A stretch of DNA of 64,000 bases. It comes from Paenibacillus sp. AN1007. GTDB taxonomy: Bacteria; Bacillota; Bacilli; Paenibacillales; Paenibacillaceae. The notes beneath the pieces are model-generated. The model worked only from the letters and a program-made list of their open reading frames with translations, was not told the origin of the DNA and ran no database searches. Position 1 is the first letter of the stretch. Every line of letters starts with the position of its first letter. Shown here in pieces: positions 34,818 through 44,189 of the stretch. Location of the stretch: assembly GCF_040702995.1 (NCBI RefSeq), contig NZ_CP159992.1, positions 5,857,001 through 5,921,000 on the forward strand, read 5' to 3'. The position numbers were made by a program, and so were the translations under genes.

Positions 34818-35522
34818 ATGAGTAGGGACAGTATCATTAGATCAATACTTTCAGAGAATGTGTGTATCACGCCGAATGGGTTTAGCGCCGATCTATTGAA
34901 CGTGGAACAGTTTAAAGCCTGCCACGAGTTATTCTTTGACAAGATCATGGAAATTCATAGATCCGATATCAAGGGAATAGAGGGCTGTGGTGAGTTTGAT
35001 GATGAATGTAAAACAGAATACGGGAGCTGTGAGGAGTTTCTGGTCGGAACATTTGCAGAGCATAAAGAGGGCTATTGGTACAATTGGAAAGAGATGTTCC
35101 AGACAACGATACTTGATCGTGATTTTTTTGAAACATACTTGCAGGAAATGAAGGACAGAATTCAGTACTGTGAAGGAAAACGTTACTTGGTATATAATAA
35201 TGCATTCTTCGATAATTTGATTTCGGATGGCAGGACGATGATCGGATTTCCTGACTGGAGCAGGTCCGGCATCTGCGATTTCCTTCTCGATTTTGCGATC
35301 ATGGACTTGAATAAGCCGTACTTGCAAATTCCGGAATTGCTGTTCGACTACTGCAGGAAAAGAAACATCGTCATACCCGATTTTCAGGAAAGATTCTTAT
35401 GTATGGCGTATTATAAAGGGATTGATGTGCTGCGCTGGCATGCTTCAATTGATGATACGGAGTCCTGCAGATCCATTATGAAGTCCATCAGTGAATTAAA
35501 AGATCGATTATATGCCTTATAG
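34818..35522 (+). CDS. Degenerate APH-fold phosphotransferase-like protein
   Basis: A 234-residue protein that resembles only the C-lobe of hygromycin/aminoglycoside phosphotransferases: FDKIMEIHRSDIKG, the position of the catalytic loop as YLVYNNAFFDNLISDG, then IGFPDWSRSGICDFLLDFAI. HGD is replaced by YNN and the N-lobe with the ATP lysine is missing, so kinase activity is unlikely. ATG 34818 follows AAAGGAAG. Upstream, 34553-34817 contains a short fragment resembling a VOC protein (GLVAFYEFGLKLAVSE then stop, about 34600-34660). It ends 11 nt before the next gene. Confidence 0.6.
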   Translation: MSRDSIIRSILSENVCITPNGFSADLLNVEQFKACHELFFDKIMEIHRSDIKGIEGCGEFDDECKTEYGSCEEFLVGTFAEHKEGYWYNWKEMFQTTILDRDFFETYLQEMKDRIQYCEGKRYLVYNNAFFDNLISDGRTMIGFPDWSRSGICDFLLDFAIMDLNKPYLQIPELLFDYCRKRNIVIPDFQERFLCMAYYKGIDVLRWHASIDDTESCRSIMKSISELKDRLYAL

Positions 35523-35533
35523 ATGGTGATCGG

Positions 35534-36262
35534 ATGAAATATGAAAATGCTAGCGACATACTCCCACAGGCATTGTTGAAAGAAATTCAGAAATATGCAG
35601 CGGGGAAACTGCTGTATATTCCTTCGGGGGAAGGAAAAAGGGCTTGGGGTGAAGCGTCAGGTTACCGGGCTCAACTGAAGAAGCGCAATCGGATGATTCG
35701 CAATAAGTACGCCCATGGAATTACGATATCCGAACTTGCAGATGAATACTTCTTATCCTTGGATTCGATTAAAAAAATCATATATTCTAAAAATAACGAT
35801 AATGATTTAAGGTATACTCCGACAGTGGCATCAGCTGTAGACTATGCGAATGCCGGGCTGATTGAAGAATGGATTCAATTCTACCTGCTGCTTACCCTGA
35901 AGGCTGCTCCCGCTGTGCAGAACCTAATAGAGAGAGAGCCTATCTATTTCGGAGTCGTTAAGCTTCCATTACGTCTTGTTCAACCTGAAGCATTTCATAA
36001 CAGGGATAATGATGCAGGCGAAGAGGAAGATGATGATGCTTCCAAACTTCCACCCCTTCTGGTCCAGTATACCGAAGGAAAGTTTTATTGTACTTTGCAA
36101 AGGGAGCTGTTCGCTTCGCTAAAGGAGCGCAAAACGAATGCTTATCCTTCCATCATCATTTTGAAAGAAAATACAGAGTATAAAAGATTCATGAAGCACT
36201 TCGGAAACGTATTTATCTTTGTTGGTAGAGCTGATTTGGCCAAAGGACCATATAGAAATTAG
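35534..36262 (+). CDS. CD3324-type (Mor-like) HTH protein with C-terminal extension
   Basis: The first 85 residues match the CD3324/Mor-like family: MKYENASDILPQALLKEIQK, GKLLYIPSGEGKRAWGE, then an HTH (ISELADEYFLSLDSIKKIIY). The family is usually about 90 residues. Here about 155 extra residues follow, with an acidic patch (GEEEDDDASK), so it is a fusion or an extended form. Probably a DNA-binding regulator. It lies 11 nt after the APH-like gene and may be cotranscribed. Confidence 0.7.
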   Translation: MKYENASDILPQALLKEIQKYAAGKLLYIPSGEGKRAWGEASGYRAQLKKRNRMIRNKYAHGITISELADEYFLSLDSIKKIIYSKNNDNDLRYTPTVASAVDYANAGLIEEWIQFYLLLTLKAAPAVQNLIEREPIYFGVVKLPLRLVQPEAFHNRDNDAGEEEDDDASKLPPLLVQYTEGKFYCTLQRELFASLKERKTNAYPSIIILKENTEYKRFMKHFGNVFIFVGRADLAKGPYRN

Positions 36263-36326
36263 AAGCCCCTAAAGGCAGCATCAATCGCGATTGACCGGCC
36301 TGCTAACAGAATAAATCAGTGAAGCA

Positions 36327-36364
36327 AAGCTGGATGGAAATGCACTGTTTTCCGTTCAGCTTTT
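36327..36364 (+). terminator. Terminator after the CD3324-like gene
   Basis: AAGCTGGATGGAAA pairs with TTTTCCGTTCAGCTT (G-U allowed), then T. The rest of 36263-36609 shows no gene. Confidence 0.65.
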
Positions 36365-36609
36365 CTGATATTTCATGGCATAACGCAAGTTTAGCCGTGC
36401 TTTCGGAGAGCGAAATCATTTTAGCCCGGACTCAGGTCTAAGACCAAATCAGTCTCAAGCCTGTATGAGCAGGCAGAACCTTCAACTACAATGAAAAAGT
36501 GTGAACGATTAAGTGTGAAATTAAGTACAGTGCCTTCAAGATTTCCATGGTTACATCGAATTACACGATTGGTTACATAGAAGATTAAATTCGGGTGAAG
36601 GAGACTGGC

Positions 36610-38106
36610 ATGAAAAAATATATTAAGTCAGGAATAGCACTGGTTATCGTAATAGGAATACTGGTTTACGGTTTATCAGCCTTTCCAGTCCATGCCGAGC
36701 CAAACAGTAAAGTACATAACATTGAGACATATATTGAGGAGCAGCAAAAACTCAGTCAAATTCCTGGAATTTCACTCGTCGTTGTGGAGAAGGGGCAGAC
36801 GGTTTATCAGCAGGGGTTTGGGTATGCCAATCTGGAGACGAAGCAGCCGGTAACTGCAGAGACTCAATTTGAAATTGGATCAACAACAAAGGCATTTACA
36901 GGTTTAGCTGTACTGCAGTTGGAAAAGGAAGGGATGTTAAACCGAACAGATGATGTCCAGACATATATCCCCTGGTTCAAACTGAACTATAAAGGGAAGC
37001 CGCAGACGATTACGATTAATCAGCTTCTATATCACACCAGTGGTATTGCCTTTCAATCCATAGTACATATTCCTGAAAGTAATGAAGAGAACGCGCTTGA
37101 ATTGACCGTCAGGACGCTCGTAGGTCAGGAACTGAATCGTGAACCAGGGAGTTCTATGGAATATGCAACAATCAATTATGATGTGCTTGGTCTCATTATA
37201 GAGAAAGTAACCAAGAAACCATATGACCAATATATAAAACAGGAGATTCTGGAACCGATCGGCATGAACGATTCTTTGGTTGGAAGACACCAAGCACAGT
37301 CTGCTGAAGCCGCAGCGGGATACAGACTTGGATTTATGCAGGCACAGGCTTACGAGGCGCCGATCTATAGAGGAAACATACCTGCCGGATATCTGATCAG
37401 CAGTACGAATGATATTGCGAAGTGGATGAATTTCCAGTTAGGAAGGGGCTCTGGCCGCGGGATCAATCGACAAATCGTACAATTGTCTCATATCCCTGAT
37501 TCATCTGTAGAACCTTTTGATAAAGACAGCTATTATGCTAGTGGCTGGGTTATTCATAAGAAAAGAGATAAGATTTATATATTACATGAAGGGGCAAATC
37601 CCAATTACACCTCCTACATTATCCTGCAGCCTGAGGAACAGGTGGGCGTGGCCGTTTTATCCAATATGAATACATCCTATACAACAGCAATAGGTCTGGG
37701 GGTACTGGATCTTTGGGAAGGGAATGACGTCAATATACAGCATACCGACATGGTTCAAGTGCTGGATAAAATATTGACTCTCGTATGTATAGTTCTTGGC
37801 TGCTGCAGTGCCTTGTTTATTGTTTTCATTGTGAGCATTATCCGGAACCTTGCCAAGAAGGAGCGGTTGTGGAATCCGTTGAATGTTAGGAGGAGGATTT
37901 CTCTTCTTCTGCATACGATAACGGCGGCTGCTGTAACAGGATGTATAATTATATTGCCCCCTATATTTATGGGCGGCCTTTCGTGGTCATTTGTGAAAGT
38001 TTGGGCTCCAACAACCGTAAGTGTGTCACTATATTGTGCCTTCATTGCAATAAGTCTTTATTATCTGTACGCAATATTACTCAGTTTCACTCATAAGACA
38101 GCTTGA
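36610..38106 (+). CDS. Beta-lactamase-family serine hydrolase with C-terminal membrane domain
   Basis: A 498-residue protein: signal peptide (about 1-28), class C beta-lactamase/PBP4-like domain with SxxK in GSTTK (S91, K94), YATIN as the Tyr motif and HEGANPNY as the third motif, then four hydrophobic helices (about 385-495) with cytoplasmic basic loops. Relatives (FmtA/PBP4-type) act on D-Ala in wall polymers or on small peptides. ATG 36610 follows AAGGAG; the longer GTG frame starts at the ribosome site itself. Confidence 0.85.
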   Translation: MKKYIKSGIALVIVIGILVYGLSAFPVHAEPNSKVHNIETYIEEQQKLSQIPGISLVVVEKGQTVYQQGFGYANLETKQPVTAETQFEIGSTTKAFTGLAVLQLEKEGMLNRTDDVQTYIPWFKLNYKGKPQTITINQLLYHTSGIAFQSIVHIPESNEENALELTVRTLVGQELNREPGSSMEYATINYDVLGLIIEKVTKKPYDQYIKQEILEPIGMNDSLVGRHQAQSAEAAAGYRLGFMQAQAYEAPIYRGNIPAGYLISSTNDIAKWMNFQLGRGSGRGINRQIVQLSHIPDSSVEPFDKDSYYASGWVIHKKRDKIYILHEGANPNYTSYIILQPEEQVGVAVLSNMNTSYTTAIGLGVLDLWEGNDVNIQHTDMVQVLDKILTLVCIVLGCCSALFIVFIVSIIRNLAKKERLWNPLNVRRRISLLLHTITAAAVTGCIIILPPIFMGGLSWSFVKVWAPTTVSVSLYCAFIAISLYYLYAILLSFTHKTA

Positions 38107-38297
38107 GATAGAACGTATAATAAAAAAAATATGAAATCCTAGGCCGTCCTGTGCTCTGTAGTGGTTATTTGGGAAGAGCAGATTGGGATACTTCTCAGCT
38201 TCGTGAGATGTAACTAAATTATTTTTCTACAGTTCCCAACCTTTTTCGTTTTCGCTGCAGTATTTAATGGAGTACGCTGAAAAAGGAGCTTTGTGCA

Positions 38298-39911
38298 ATG
38301 GAGAAGAAAGAAGCCGACTGCATCATCAAGGATTACGTTAAGCCGCTGTATGGATTTGCTTTGAATAAAACGGGCAGTATCGCTGAAGTCGAAGAACTGG
38401 CGGGAAGAATCACGCTGGAGGTCTATCAGGCACTTCTCAAGAAAACGGAGTTTCTGGATCTGAACAGCTATATTTTTAAGATTGCACATTATGTGTGGGC
38501 GAAATACGTGGGAGAGAAAGTGAAAGGAAGCAGCCAGCTGCAGATCAATGATCACGCGGTGATATCCCAAGATGAGGGACTGGATGCGATGATCCGCCAG
38601 GAAACAGCTGGCACACTGCGGCGGGAGATCGCTTTTCTATCTCACCAGCAGCGCGAGATTGTAATTAAGTACTATTACGGCGGCATGAAAATTCGTGAAA
38701 TCGCATCAGCCATGAGGTTATCCAGCGGCACGGTCAAATGGCATTTATTCGAAGCGAAAAAGGAGCTGAAGCACAAGATGGGCACCATTCGATCGATAGG
38801 CAGTCTGGGTATTCATCCGGTCCGCATGTCAAGTTTAGGCCATGTCGGTTCCCCGGGCAGTAAAGGCGATACCTCCAACTTTTTAGCAACAGCTATCAGA
38901 CAAAATATCGCTTTTGCCGCTTATCACAAGCCGCTTACTGTTAAAGAAATGGCTGAAGAACTGGGGATCTCGCCTGTATTCATAGAGGACGAAGTCCAAT
39001 CATTAGAAGAGTACGGATTTTTGGATCTCCTCGCAGGCGGCAAATATCGTACGAATATGTACATAGAGGAACCATCTCAGACGAAAAGTGAATCTCTGCA
39101 TCGTTTGTACCAGGAGTACGCAGCGATTGCTGTCGAGCATTACTTCTTAAAGTTTTTTGCAATGACTGATGTTTTCAAAGAAACGGGTGTCTATATCCCG
39201 AACGGGGACATGAACCTGCTGATGTGGAGCCTTGTTCCGTATGCAGGTCAACAGCTGGGATTTAAAGAGCTCGAGAAGATAGGTCATGATGAGGTTGCAG
39301 TTCATCGTAAAGATGGTGGATATTATGCTGCTTACGCAGTCATCGCTAGAGAGTTCAATGTAAGCTATGATCGCGGTTTATATTATGTCTGTGGTGATAT
39401 GAACCGGATTTCTGAAGAATTCTCATTAAATGCCTGGCAGATCGATACGTGGTGGTGCGGCAGGCAGGGCGGCTGGAGAGATAACCTCAGTTCAGACTTC
39501 ATCGGCTTAATGCATGTAATTAAAGGAGATTTACCGCAAAATCATACGAATATTGATGCTTACCGACGCCTTTTTGAAAAGCAATATATACTGCGCACAG
39601 AATCTGATTCTGAAATCAATGTTGTTTACTGCAAGGACAAGCAAACAGGAGAACGTCTGCAGGCTGCAATACCCCAACCCTCTGAACAGATGAAAGATGC
39701 TGCAGTACAATTGGATCAGGAAGTCTACCGACTCCATCTTGAAGGCCAGCCTAGACATGCCCATAAATATGTGCGTTACTGGTCACAGAACAGCTTGGCC
39801 TCAAGGACAATGCGCACCTACATACTCCACCATTTGATTGACATCGGTATGCTGCATATACCTGATCCACACAGGCAAAAAGGCATTTCCACGATTATGT
39901 TTATGAATTAG
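38298..39911 (+). CDS. ECF-like sigma factor with large C-terminal extension
   Basis: A 537-residue protein. The first 160 residues are a sigma-70 ECF unit: region 2 (LAGRITLEVYQALL, FLDLNSYIFKIAHYVWAKYV) and region 4 (LSHQQREIVIKYYYGGMKIREIASAMRLSSGTVKWHLFEAKKEL, about 115-158). About 370 residues follow with a second winged-HTH-like segment (LTVKEMAEELGISPVFIEDEVQSL) and a large unknown domain with Trp- and Cys-containing motifs (IDTWWCGRQGGWRD). No anti-sigma gene is adjacent, so the extension may carry sensing or self-inhibition. AAAAGGAG precedes the ATG. Confidence 0.75.
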   Translation: MEKKEADCIIKDYVKPLYGFALNKTGSIAEVEELAGRITLEVYQALLKKTEFLDLNSYIFKIAHYVWAKYVGEKVKGSSQLQINDHAVISQDEGLDAMIRQETAGTLRREIAFLSHQQREIVIKYYYGGMKIREIASAMRLSSGTVKWHLFEAKKELKHKMGTIRSIGSLGIHPVRMSSLGHVGSPGSKGDTSNFLATAIRQNIAFAAYHKPLTVKEMAEELGISPVFIEDEVQSLEEYGFLDLLAGGKYRTNMYIEEPSQTKSESLHRLYQEYAAIAVEHYFLKFFAMTDVFKETGVYIPNGDMNLLMWSLVPYAGQQLGFKELEKIGHDEVAVHRKDGGYYAAYAVIAREFNVSYDRGLYYVCGDMNRISEEFSLNAWQIDTWWCGRQGGWRDNLSSDFIGLMHVIKGDLPQNHTNIDAYRRLFEKQYILRTESDSEINVVYCKDKQTGERLQAAIPQPSEQMKDAAVQLDQEVYRLHLEGQPRHAHKYVRYWSQNSLASRTMRTYILHHLIDIGMLHIPDPHRQKGISTIMFMN

Positions 39912-39952
39912 AGCTAGAGCGTGGCATTCTTTCCAACCTAAGAAATGGGATA

Positions 39953-39990
39953 AACGCTGCTGACATAACGCTGTCAGTGGCGTTTATTTA
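39953..39990 (+). terminator. Terminator after the long sigma-like gene
   Basis: AAACGC, GCTGACA and their partners TGTCAG, GCGTTT form a two-part stem followed by ATTTAT. Confidence 0.55.
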
Positions 39991-40083
39991 TAATCAGATA
40001 TGTGTAGTTGAGCTGCATGAGATGGACCAGTAAGAAGCCTGCACTGCAGCACAATCCATTAGGAATAGGGAAGGATGATCATT

Positions 40084-40491
40084 GTGAATTTTGCTTCTGT
40101 ACGTATTATTACTGACAATGTAGAAGGTCTCGTTGATTTTTACGAGAACGTTTTGGGGGTTGCGGCGAAGAGACCTTCACCGGTGTTTGCAGAGTTCATA
40201 TTGCCAACATGCACCCTTGCCATCGGTCACACCCAGACGACAGCGTTATTTGGAATGGATACAACCCGGGGAGCCAATCATCATCAAGTCATACTGGAGT
40301 TCCATACAGCCGATGTCGATACCGAGTATATTCGTTTGAAACCTCATGTTAATCATTGGGTTCAGGAACCAACGACGATGCCGTGGGGAAACCGCTCGCT
40401 GCTGTTTCGTGATCCCGATGGGAACTTGGTGAACCTGTTCGAACCAGTAACAGAGGAAGCCATTAAACGTTTCAGTATGAGACATAAATAA
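40084..40491 (+). CDS. VOC (glyoxalase/dioxygenase superfamily) protein
   Basis: A 135-residue single-chain VOC protein: MNFASVRIITDNVEGLVDFY at the start and LLFRDPDGNLVNLFEP at the end, the usual metal-ligand regions of the fold. The function is undetermined; relatives include antibiotic-binding and fosfomycin-type enzymes. GTG 40084 is preferred over ATG 40075 because GGAAGGA lies 8 nt upstream of the GTG but abuts the ATG. Confidence 0.8.
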   Translation: MNFASVRIITDNVEGLVDFYENVLGVAAKRPSPVFAEFILPTCTLAIGHTQTTALFGMDTTRGANHHQVILEFHTADVDTEYIRLKPHVNHWVQEPTTMPWGNRSLLFRDPDGNLVNLFEPVTEEAIKRFSMRHK

Positions 40492-40507
40492 TGATGCAGC
40501 CAAACTC

Positions 40508-40555
40508 ACGCCCTGCTTACGGTTTATAACAAACCAGTAGACAGGGCGTTTTTTG
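40508..40555 (+). terminator. Terminator after the VOC gene
   Basis: ACGCCCTGCTTAC and GTAGACAGGGCGT form a long stem with an inner GGTTT/AAACC pair, then six T. Confidence 0.75.
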
Positions 40556-40627
40556 TTCGTTAAGTTGAACGAAGCAGCATACAAAATCGGGTTCTCGGAA
40601 TAACACAATGATCTAAAGGAGAACATC

Positions 40628-40942
40628 ATGTTTGATTCTAACCTTAACCGGATTGCGCATTGTACAGAGATTAAAGAACTAACAAAGGTATTATCGGAAC
40701 AATCCAGCTTGCAGCTGGATCACACTTCTCTCCTGTTGGTGACGGATGGTCAAGCTTCGCTGTCGATTAACGGGCATGAGGAGCATATTACTTTTGGTCA
40801 CGTTATGGTCATTGAGATGGGGTCTGTCATCCAGCTTTCTCATTCATATCACCTTGATTTTTCAGGTTATTTCGTAAACTTCCATATGTATGATACGGCG
40901 ATGAACTCACGCAGACTGTTCCTACACAATCTCAATCCATAG
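40628..40942 (+). pseudogene. Truncated AraC-type regulator (sensor domain only)
   Basis: 104 residues of a cupin-like AraC N-terminal domain (LLVTDGQASLSINGHEEHITFGHVMVIEMGSVIQL) end abruptly with no DNA-binding domain. From about 40920 the DNA in another frame encodes the inside of an S-layer-type protein. AAAGGAG precedes the ATG, so the fragment is still translatable. It is best read as a deletion or recombination junction. Confidence 0.75.
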
Positions 40943-41960
40943 ATCTCGCTGCAGCGATTCTTGTCGACAAAATGAAGGGCAGCGAAGGTGATACACTCAC
41001 TTTTACAGTGATGTATGCCAATAAGACATGGATCGACGCTGATGAAGTGTATGTGAAAGCCAACATCCCTTCGGGATTAAGTTTAGCTGATGCAAATGGC
41101 GGTATCGTGACAAATCAAGAAATCAAGTGGAATGTTGGTAAGCTGGCAAAAGGAACGCAGGGTAAACTAACATTCAAACTCAAGGTTAATGATATGAACA
41201 TGGGTGAGGATTTTGCGACCATAACTGCCAGAATAGGTACAGATCATAAGCTTACGCTCGTGAACACACAGGATGACACATCCTTGATTAAAGTGATGTT
41301 GTATTCTAACCGTTACGAACATAAGCATGACCGGTACATTATGGGTTATCTGGATGGTAACGTTAAACCAGGACGACTCATTACCCGTGCGGAGATTGCT
41401 GCGATCTTTACCCGGACGCTTCGGCTGCAAAATGAGGTTCGTCACGTCCAGTCGTCAGCGATACTGCTGCAGACTACTGGGGTGCTGAATATATTGAAGC
41501 AGTTGCAAAGAAAGAGATATTTAAAGGTTATGCGGATAACACATTCAAGCCGGATCAACCAATTACAAGAGCAGAGCTCGCGACAGCAATTGCCCGTTAT
41601 CTCGGAGTTGCAAGGGAGCTAAAGATGGATCCTATTTTGCGAGTCAGCTCGTTTACCGATATTGGGGGAAGCTGGGCAGAGCAGTCCATTGATGAAACGT
41701 ACCGTTTTGGTATCGCAGGAGGATACAAAGACGGCTCCTTCCAACCGAACAGTCAGATCACCCGAGAAGAAGCTGTCAAGATGATTAACGGGATGCTGTA
41801 CAGAGGCCCATTGACTGGTGTTGAAGCTTCATATCCAGATAACCGATCGGGCAGATGGTCATTCGGACATGTTGAGGAAGCGACAAGAACGCATACGTAC
41901 AAAATCAATGAAGATGGTTCCGAAACGATGATCAAATACATTCCGGAAGATTTATGGTAA
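40921..41960 (+). pseudogene. 5'-truncated, frameshifted DUF11/SLH surface-protein fragment
   Basis: A DUF11-like domain (EGDTLTFTVMYANKTWIDADEV, KLAKGTQGKLTFKLKV) is followed by SLH repeats: YIMGYLDGNVKPGRLITRAE, then after a 1-nt frameshift near 41445 YADNTFKPDQPITRAELATA, and GYKDGSFQPNSQITREEAVK. The signal peptide and most of the protein are missing. Intact relatives are long S-layer-bound proteins. The fusion to the AraC remnant upstream, plus an IS-like fragment at 42006, marks a decay hotspot. Confidence 0.8.
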
Positions 41961-42005
41961 CGTGTCGATGCTCTAAAAAACTGGAATAAAAGCGAATTTA
42001 AAAAA

Positions 42006-42122
42006 GGGGCTGTCCCATAAGTCATAAAAAGACTCGGGATAGCCCCGTTTTCAAATTTACACAACAAATCGGTGTACATCACTTCACCGATGTGTGTTTT
42101 TAGAGGCTTTTGAGACAGCCCC
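42006..42122. mobile_element. Short IS-derived or MITE-like element, 117 bp
   Basis: Terminal inverted repeats GGGGCTGTCCCATAAG (left) and CTTTTGAGACAGCCCC (right) bound 117 bp with no transposase. The ends resemble those of IS1182-type elements. No target duplication is obvious. Confidence 0.65.
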
Positions 42123-42162
42123 TCGTGTTTTTAGCTAAAAAATTCAAGATATCAAATCGATG

Positions 42163-42190
42163 TGTCACAAAAAGGGCCTTATTATGCGTT
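42163..42190 (+). promoter_or_regulatory. Candidate ECF sigma promoter of the secreted paralogue gene
   Basis: TGTCACAAAAAG (42163-42174) is identical to 47009-47020 upstream of the ECF sigma gene. CGTT follows 18 bp after TGTCAC, the layout of ECF-type -35/-10 elements. The gene start is about 120 nt downstream. Confidence 0.4.
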
Positions 42191-42293
42191 ATTGAGTAAA
42201 GGGATAAAAAGGGGGGCTTTTGGATAGGCCGTGTACATAATTTTATTACTTTGAGATTTATTAAAAAAATATATAAAAAATGGAAAATGAAAA

Positions 42294-43349
42294 ATGAAGC
42301 TGAAAACGCCGCTGCTCGTCCTGAGTTCTATGTTCATCTTTGGAGCGGCAATCACCACAACTCTGAATAGTGATGTATTGGCTGAGCCCTCCAAGTCTGA
42401 TAGCAGCCACTCTTCCTCTGCCTCCGATGCTGCGAATCAGAAGATGATTGATGCTGCTAAAAGCAAAATTGAAGAGTTTACCGGAAATTCACCTTCGCTT
42501 TTCGTCTCCAAGAAAGAGGGAAGCACTTACATTCTTAAGACAAACAAGAATAAGTCTGACGATATTTTTGTATCATCCAAGGGAATTGTTACTATGGCTA
42601 ATTTAACAGTGAAGTACGAGGAACTGGGAGAGGTTAAATTGAAAGAGCAGCTGGACAAAGCATGGCAGCTGACCTTCCCTGAAGTGCATGAACCGCTTGA
42701 GTACGTCAGAATACGATTATTTGAAGGCTCCCCTGTAGAGGTAAAGGCATCTAATTCCAAGGGTATGATTTCCTTGAAAGACGGAAAACTTGAATACGGA
42801 GTGCAGTATGCTAATGAAAAGGAAATTCCGTCCGCTGCGCTGAAAGCGGCGGATATAGTCTTAAATAATATCGGCAAGGGAGTGCGCAAGACTGATCGGA
42901 AATTAAAGGTTATTATAATAAGACCAGGTGAGCCTGCAGTGTATAGCTTTGAATACAACACGAATAAAGGAAAGGTATGGGTGGAGATTGAGGAGAAGTC
43001 CTTTAAACCCGTATCTGTTTCATTATGGGATATTGTGTCACCTTATAAGAATAAGAATCTAAGCGAAAAAGAATATAAGGCCCAACAGAAAAAGCTCAAT
43101 AGCTTGAATGCAAAAACACTGGCTAAAACAGCGCAAAAAGAAGCCAAAGCCTTGATGAACCTTGATCTGAGCGGTTACAGCGCTGAGAAATATAAATATT
43201 CGAATGAAACATTGGTCTTCACTAAAAAGGGAGCACCGGAAGTGCATGCAGGATTTACCAGCGCTGGCACCTTTGGCTCTTTTACAATCAAGAAACACAA
43301 AGTCATTGTCTTATTGGACAAAGAGTTCATAGAATCTATAAAGCCATGA
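42294..43349 (+). CDS. Secreted paralogue of the anti-sigma ectodomain
   Basis: A 351-residue protein with an N-terminal signal peptide (about 1-30), Ser-rich linker and a long two-part domain. It shares motifs with the anti-sigma at 47629 and with the proteins at 48806 and 49959: a KAWQLTFPE block, AVYSFEYNTNKGKVWVEIE, and ALMNLDLSGY then FTKKGAPEV and GTFGSF near the end. Function is unknown; I infer a soluble or wall-associated homologue of the signal-sensing domain. The ribosome site is poor (A-rich). It may be controlled from the motif at 42163. Confidence 0.7.
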   Translation: MKLKTPLLVLSSMFIFGAAITTTLNSDVLAEPSKSDSSHSSSASDAANQKMIDAAKSKIEEFTGNSPSLFVSKKEGSTYILKTNKNKSDDIFVSSKGIVTMANLTVKYEELGEVKLKEQLDKAWQLTFPEVHEPLEYVRIRLFEGSPVEVKASNSKGMISLKDGKLEYGVQYANEKEIPSAALKAADIVLNNIGKGVRKTDRKLKVIIIRPGEPAVYSFEYNTNKGKVWVEIEEKSFKPVSVSLWDIVSPYKNKNLSEKEYKAQQKKLNSLNAKTLAKTAQKEAKALMNLDLSGYSAEKYKYSNETLVFTKKGAPEVHAGFTSAGTFGSFTIKKHKVIVLLDKEFIESIKP

Positions 43350-43403
43350 CAATAGAATAACGGAGCAGCCTAGACCCTAGACCGACCTGAACCCGACATC
43401 ACT

Positions 43404-43440
43404 AAGCACGAACAATCCTAATTCAGATTGTTCGTGCTTT
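43404..43440. terminator. Bidirectional terminator between convergent genes
   Basis: AAGCACGAACAATC and GATTGTTCGTGCTT form a perfect 14-bp stem, T-rich on both sides. Confidence 0.8.
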
Positions 43441-43509
43441 AGTGTTTATAGGATGAGTCATTTCTCAATCTCTTTCATTTTGGACTCTATCCAGTCACTG
43501 TCTTCTGGA

Positions 43510-44136
43510 TTATCGTCCGCCCGTATTGGATGCCCAGACTGGAATCCAGCTGTTCGGGTAATAGGGAGTGGTCAAGGTTGTGTTATAGAGTACAAGGTTT
43601 CCGTCATTCTGCATGATCAGCGTATCCCCTGTTGTACTGGTTGGGAGCCCGCTGCCGTGGTGCCCTGAAATCCAGGTTTCGGTATTCGGAGTCCAGGCAG
43701 ATACTAATTTGGACGTGTCAGGCACCAAAATTTTATCCCAGCCCCAGCCATAGAAATATTCAAATTTACCAGTGGCGGGATTGAAGCCGTAGCGATAAGC
43801 ATACTGGTAAACATCCTGATATTTCATTGCATATTTATACATCACGGGTTTCCCGTATTGAGGTTCGAATTTAAAAGAAAGGGCTCCATTTTTACTCGTA
43901 CCACTGCTCCAAAGGGAAGAACCATTCTGATAGATCACAAAGTTCCCGTCATCCTGCCAAATGGCTGTAAATCTGCCATCCTGGGAGGTGAGATAGTCTC
44001 CCTTTTGCATGCTTTGACCGATCAGGAGTTTATCTCCAAGATAACCTGCGGAAGCTGTTGCAGGTACGGCAAAGGTCAGTATTAATAAGCAGGCAATAAA
44101 AATGCGAAAAGATCTGGGGATAAATAGTGCTCTCAT
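43510..44136 (-). CDS. Secreted bulb-type (mannose-binding-like) lectin
   Basis: A 208-residue secreted protein: signal peptide (about 1-30, ending ASA) and a B-lectin domain split around an aromatic Tyr-rich insert. The sugar-site motif QxDxNxVxY appears as QDDGNFVIY and QNDGNLVLY. WSSGT and the C-terminal WASNTGGR are also typical. Such proteins bind mannose-type glycans and in some bacteria act as lectin-like bacteriocins (inference only). ATG 44136 follows AGGAG with 8-nt spacing. The long 5' leader may hold a c-di-AMP riboswitch. Confidence 0.85.
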   Translation of the reverse strand: MRALFIPRSFRIFIACLLILTFAVPATASAGYLGDKLLIGQSMQKGDYLTSQDGRFTAIWQDDGNFVIYQNGSSLWSSGTSKNGALSFKFEPQYGKPVMYKYAMKYQDVYQYAYRYGFNPATGKFEYFYGWGWDKILVPDTSKLVSAWTPNTETWISGHHGSGLPTSTTGDTLIMQNDGNLVLYNTTLTTPYYPNSWIPVWASNTGGR

Positions 44137-44189
44137 TGAACACACTCCTATACTCCTTAGAATGGTTAAGATCGATGCCTAGTACAATA

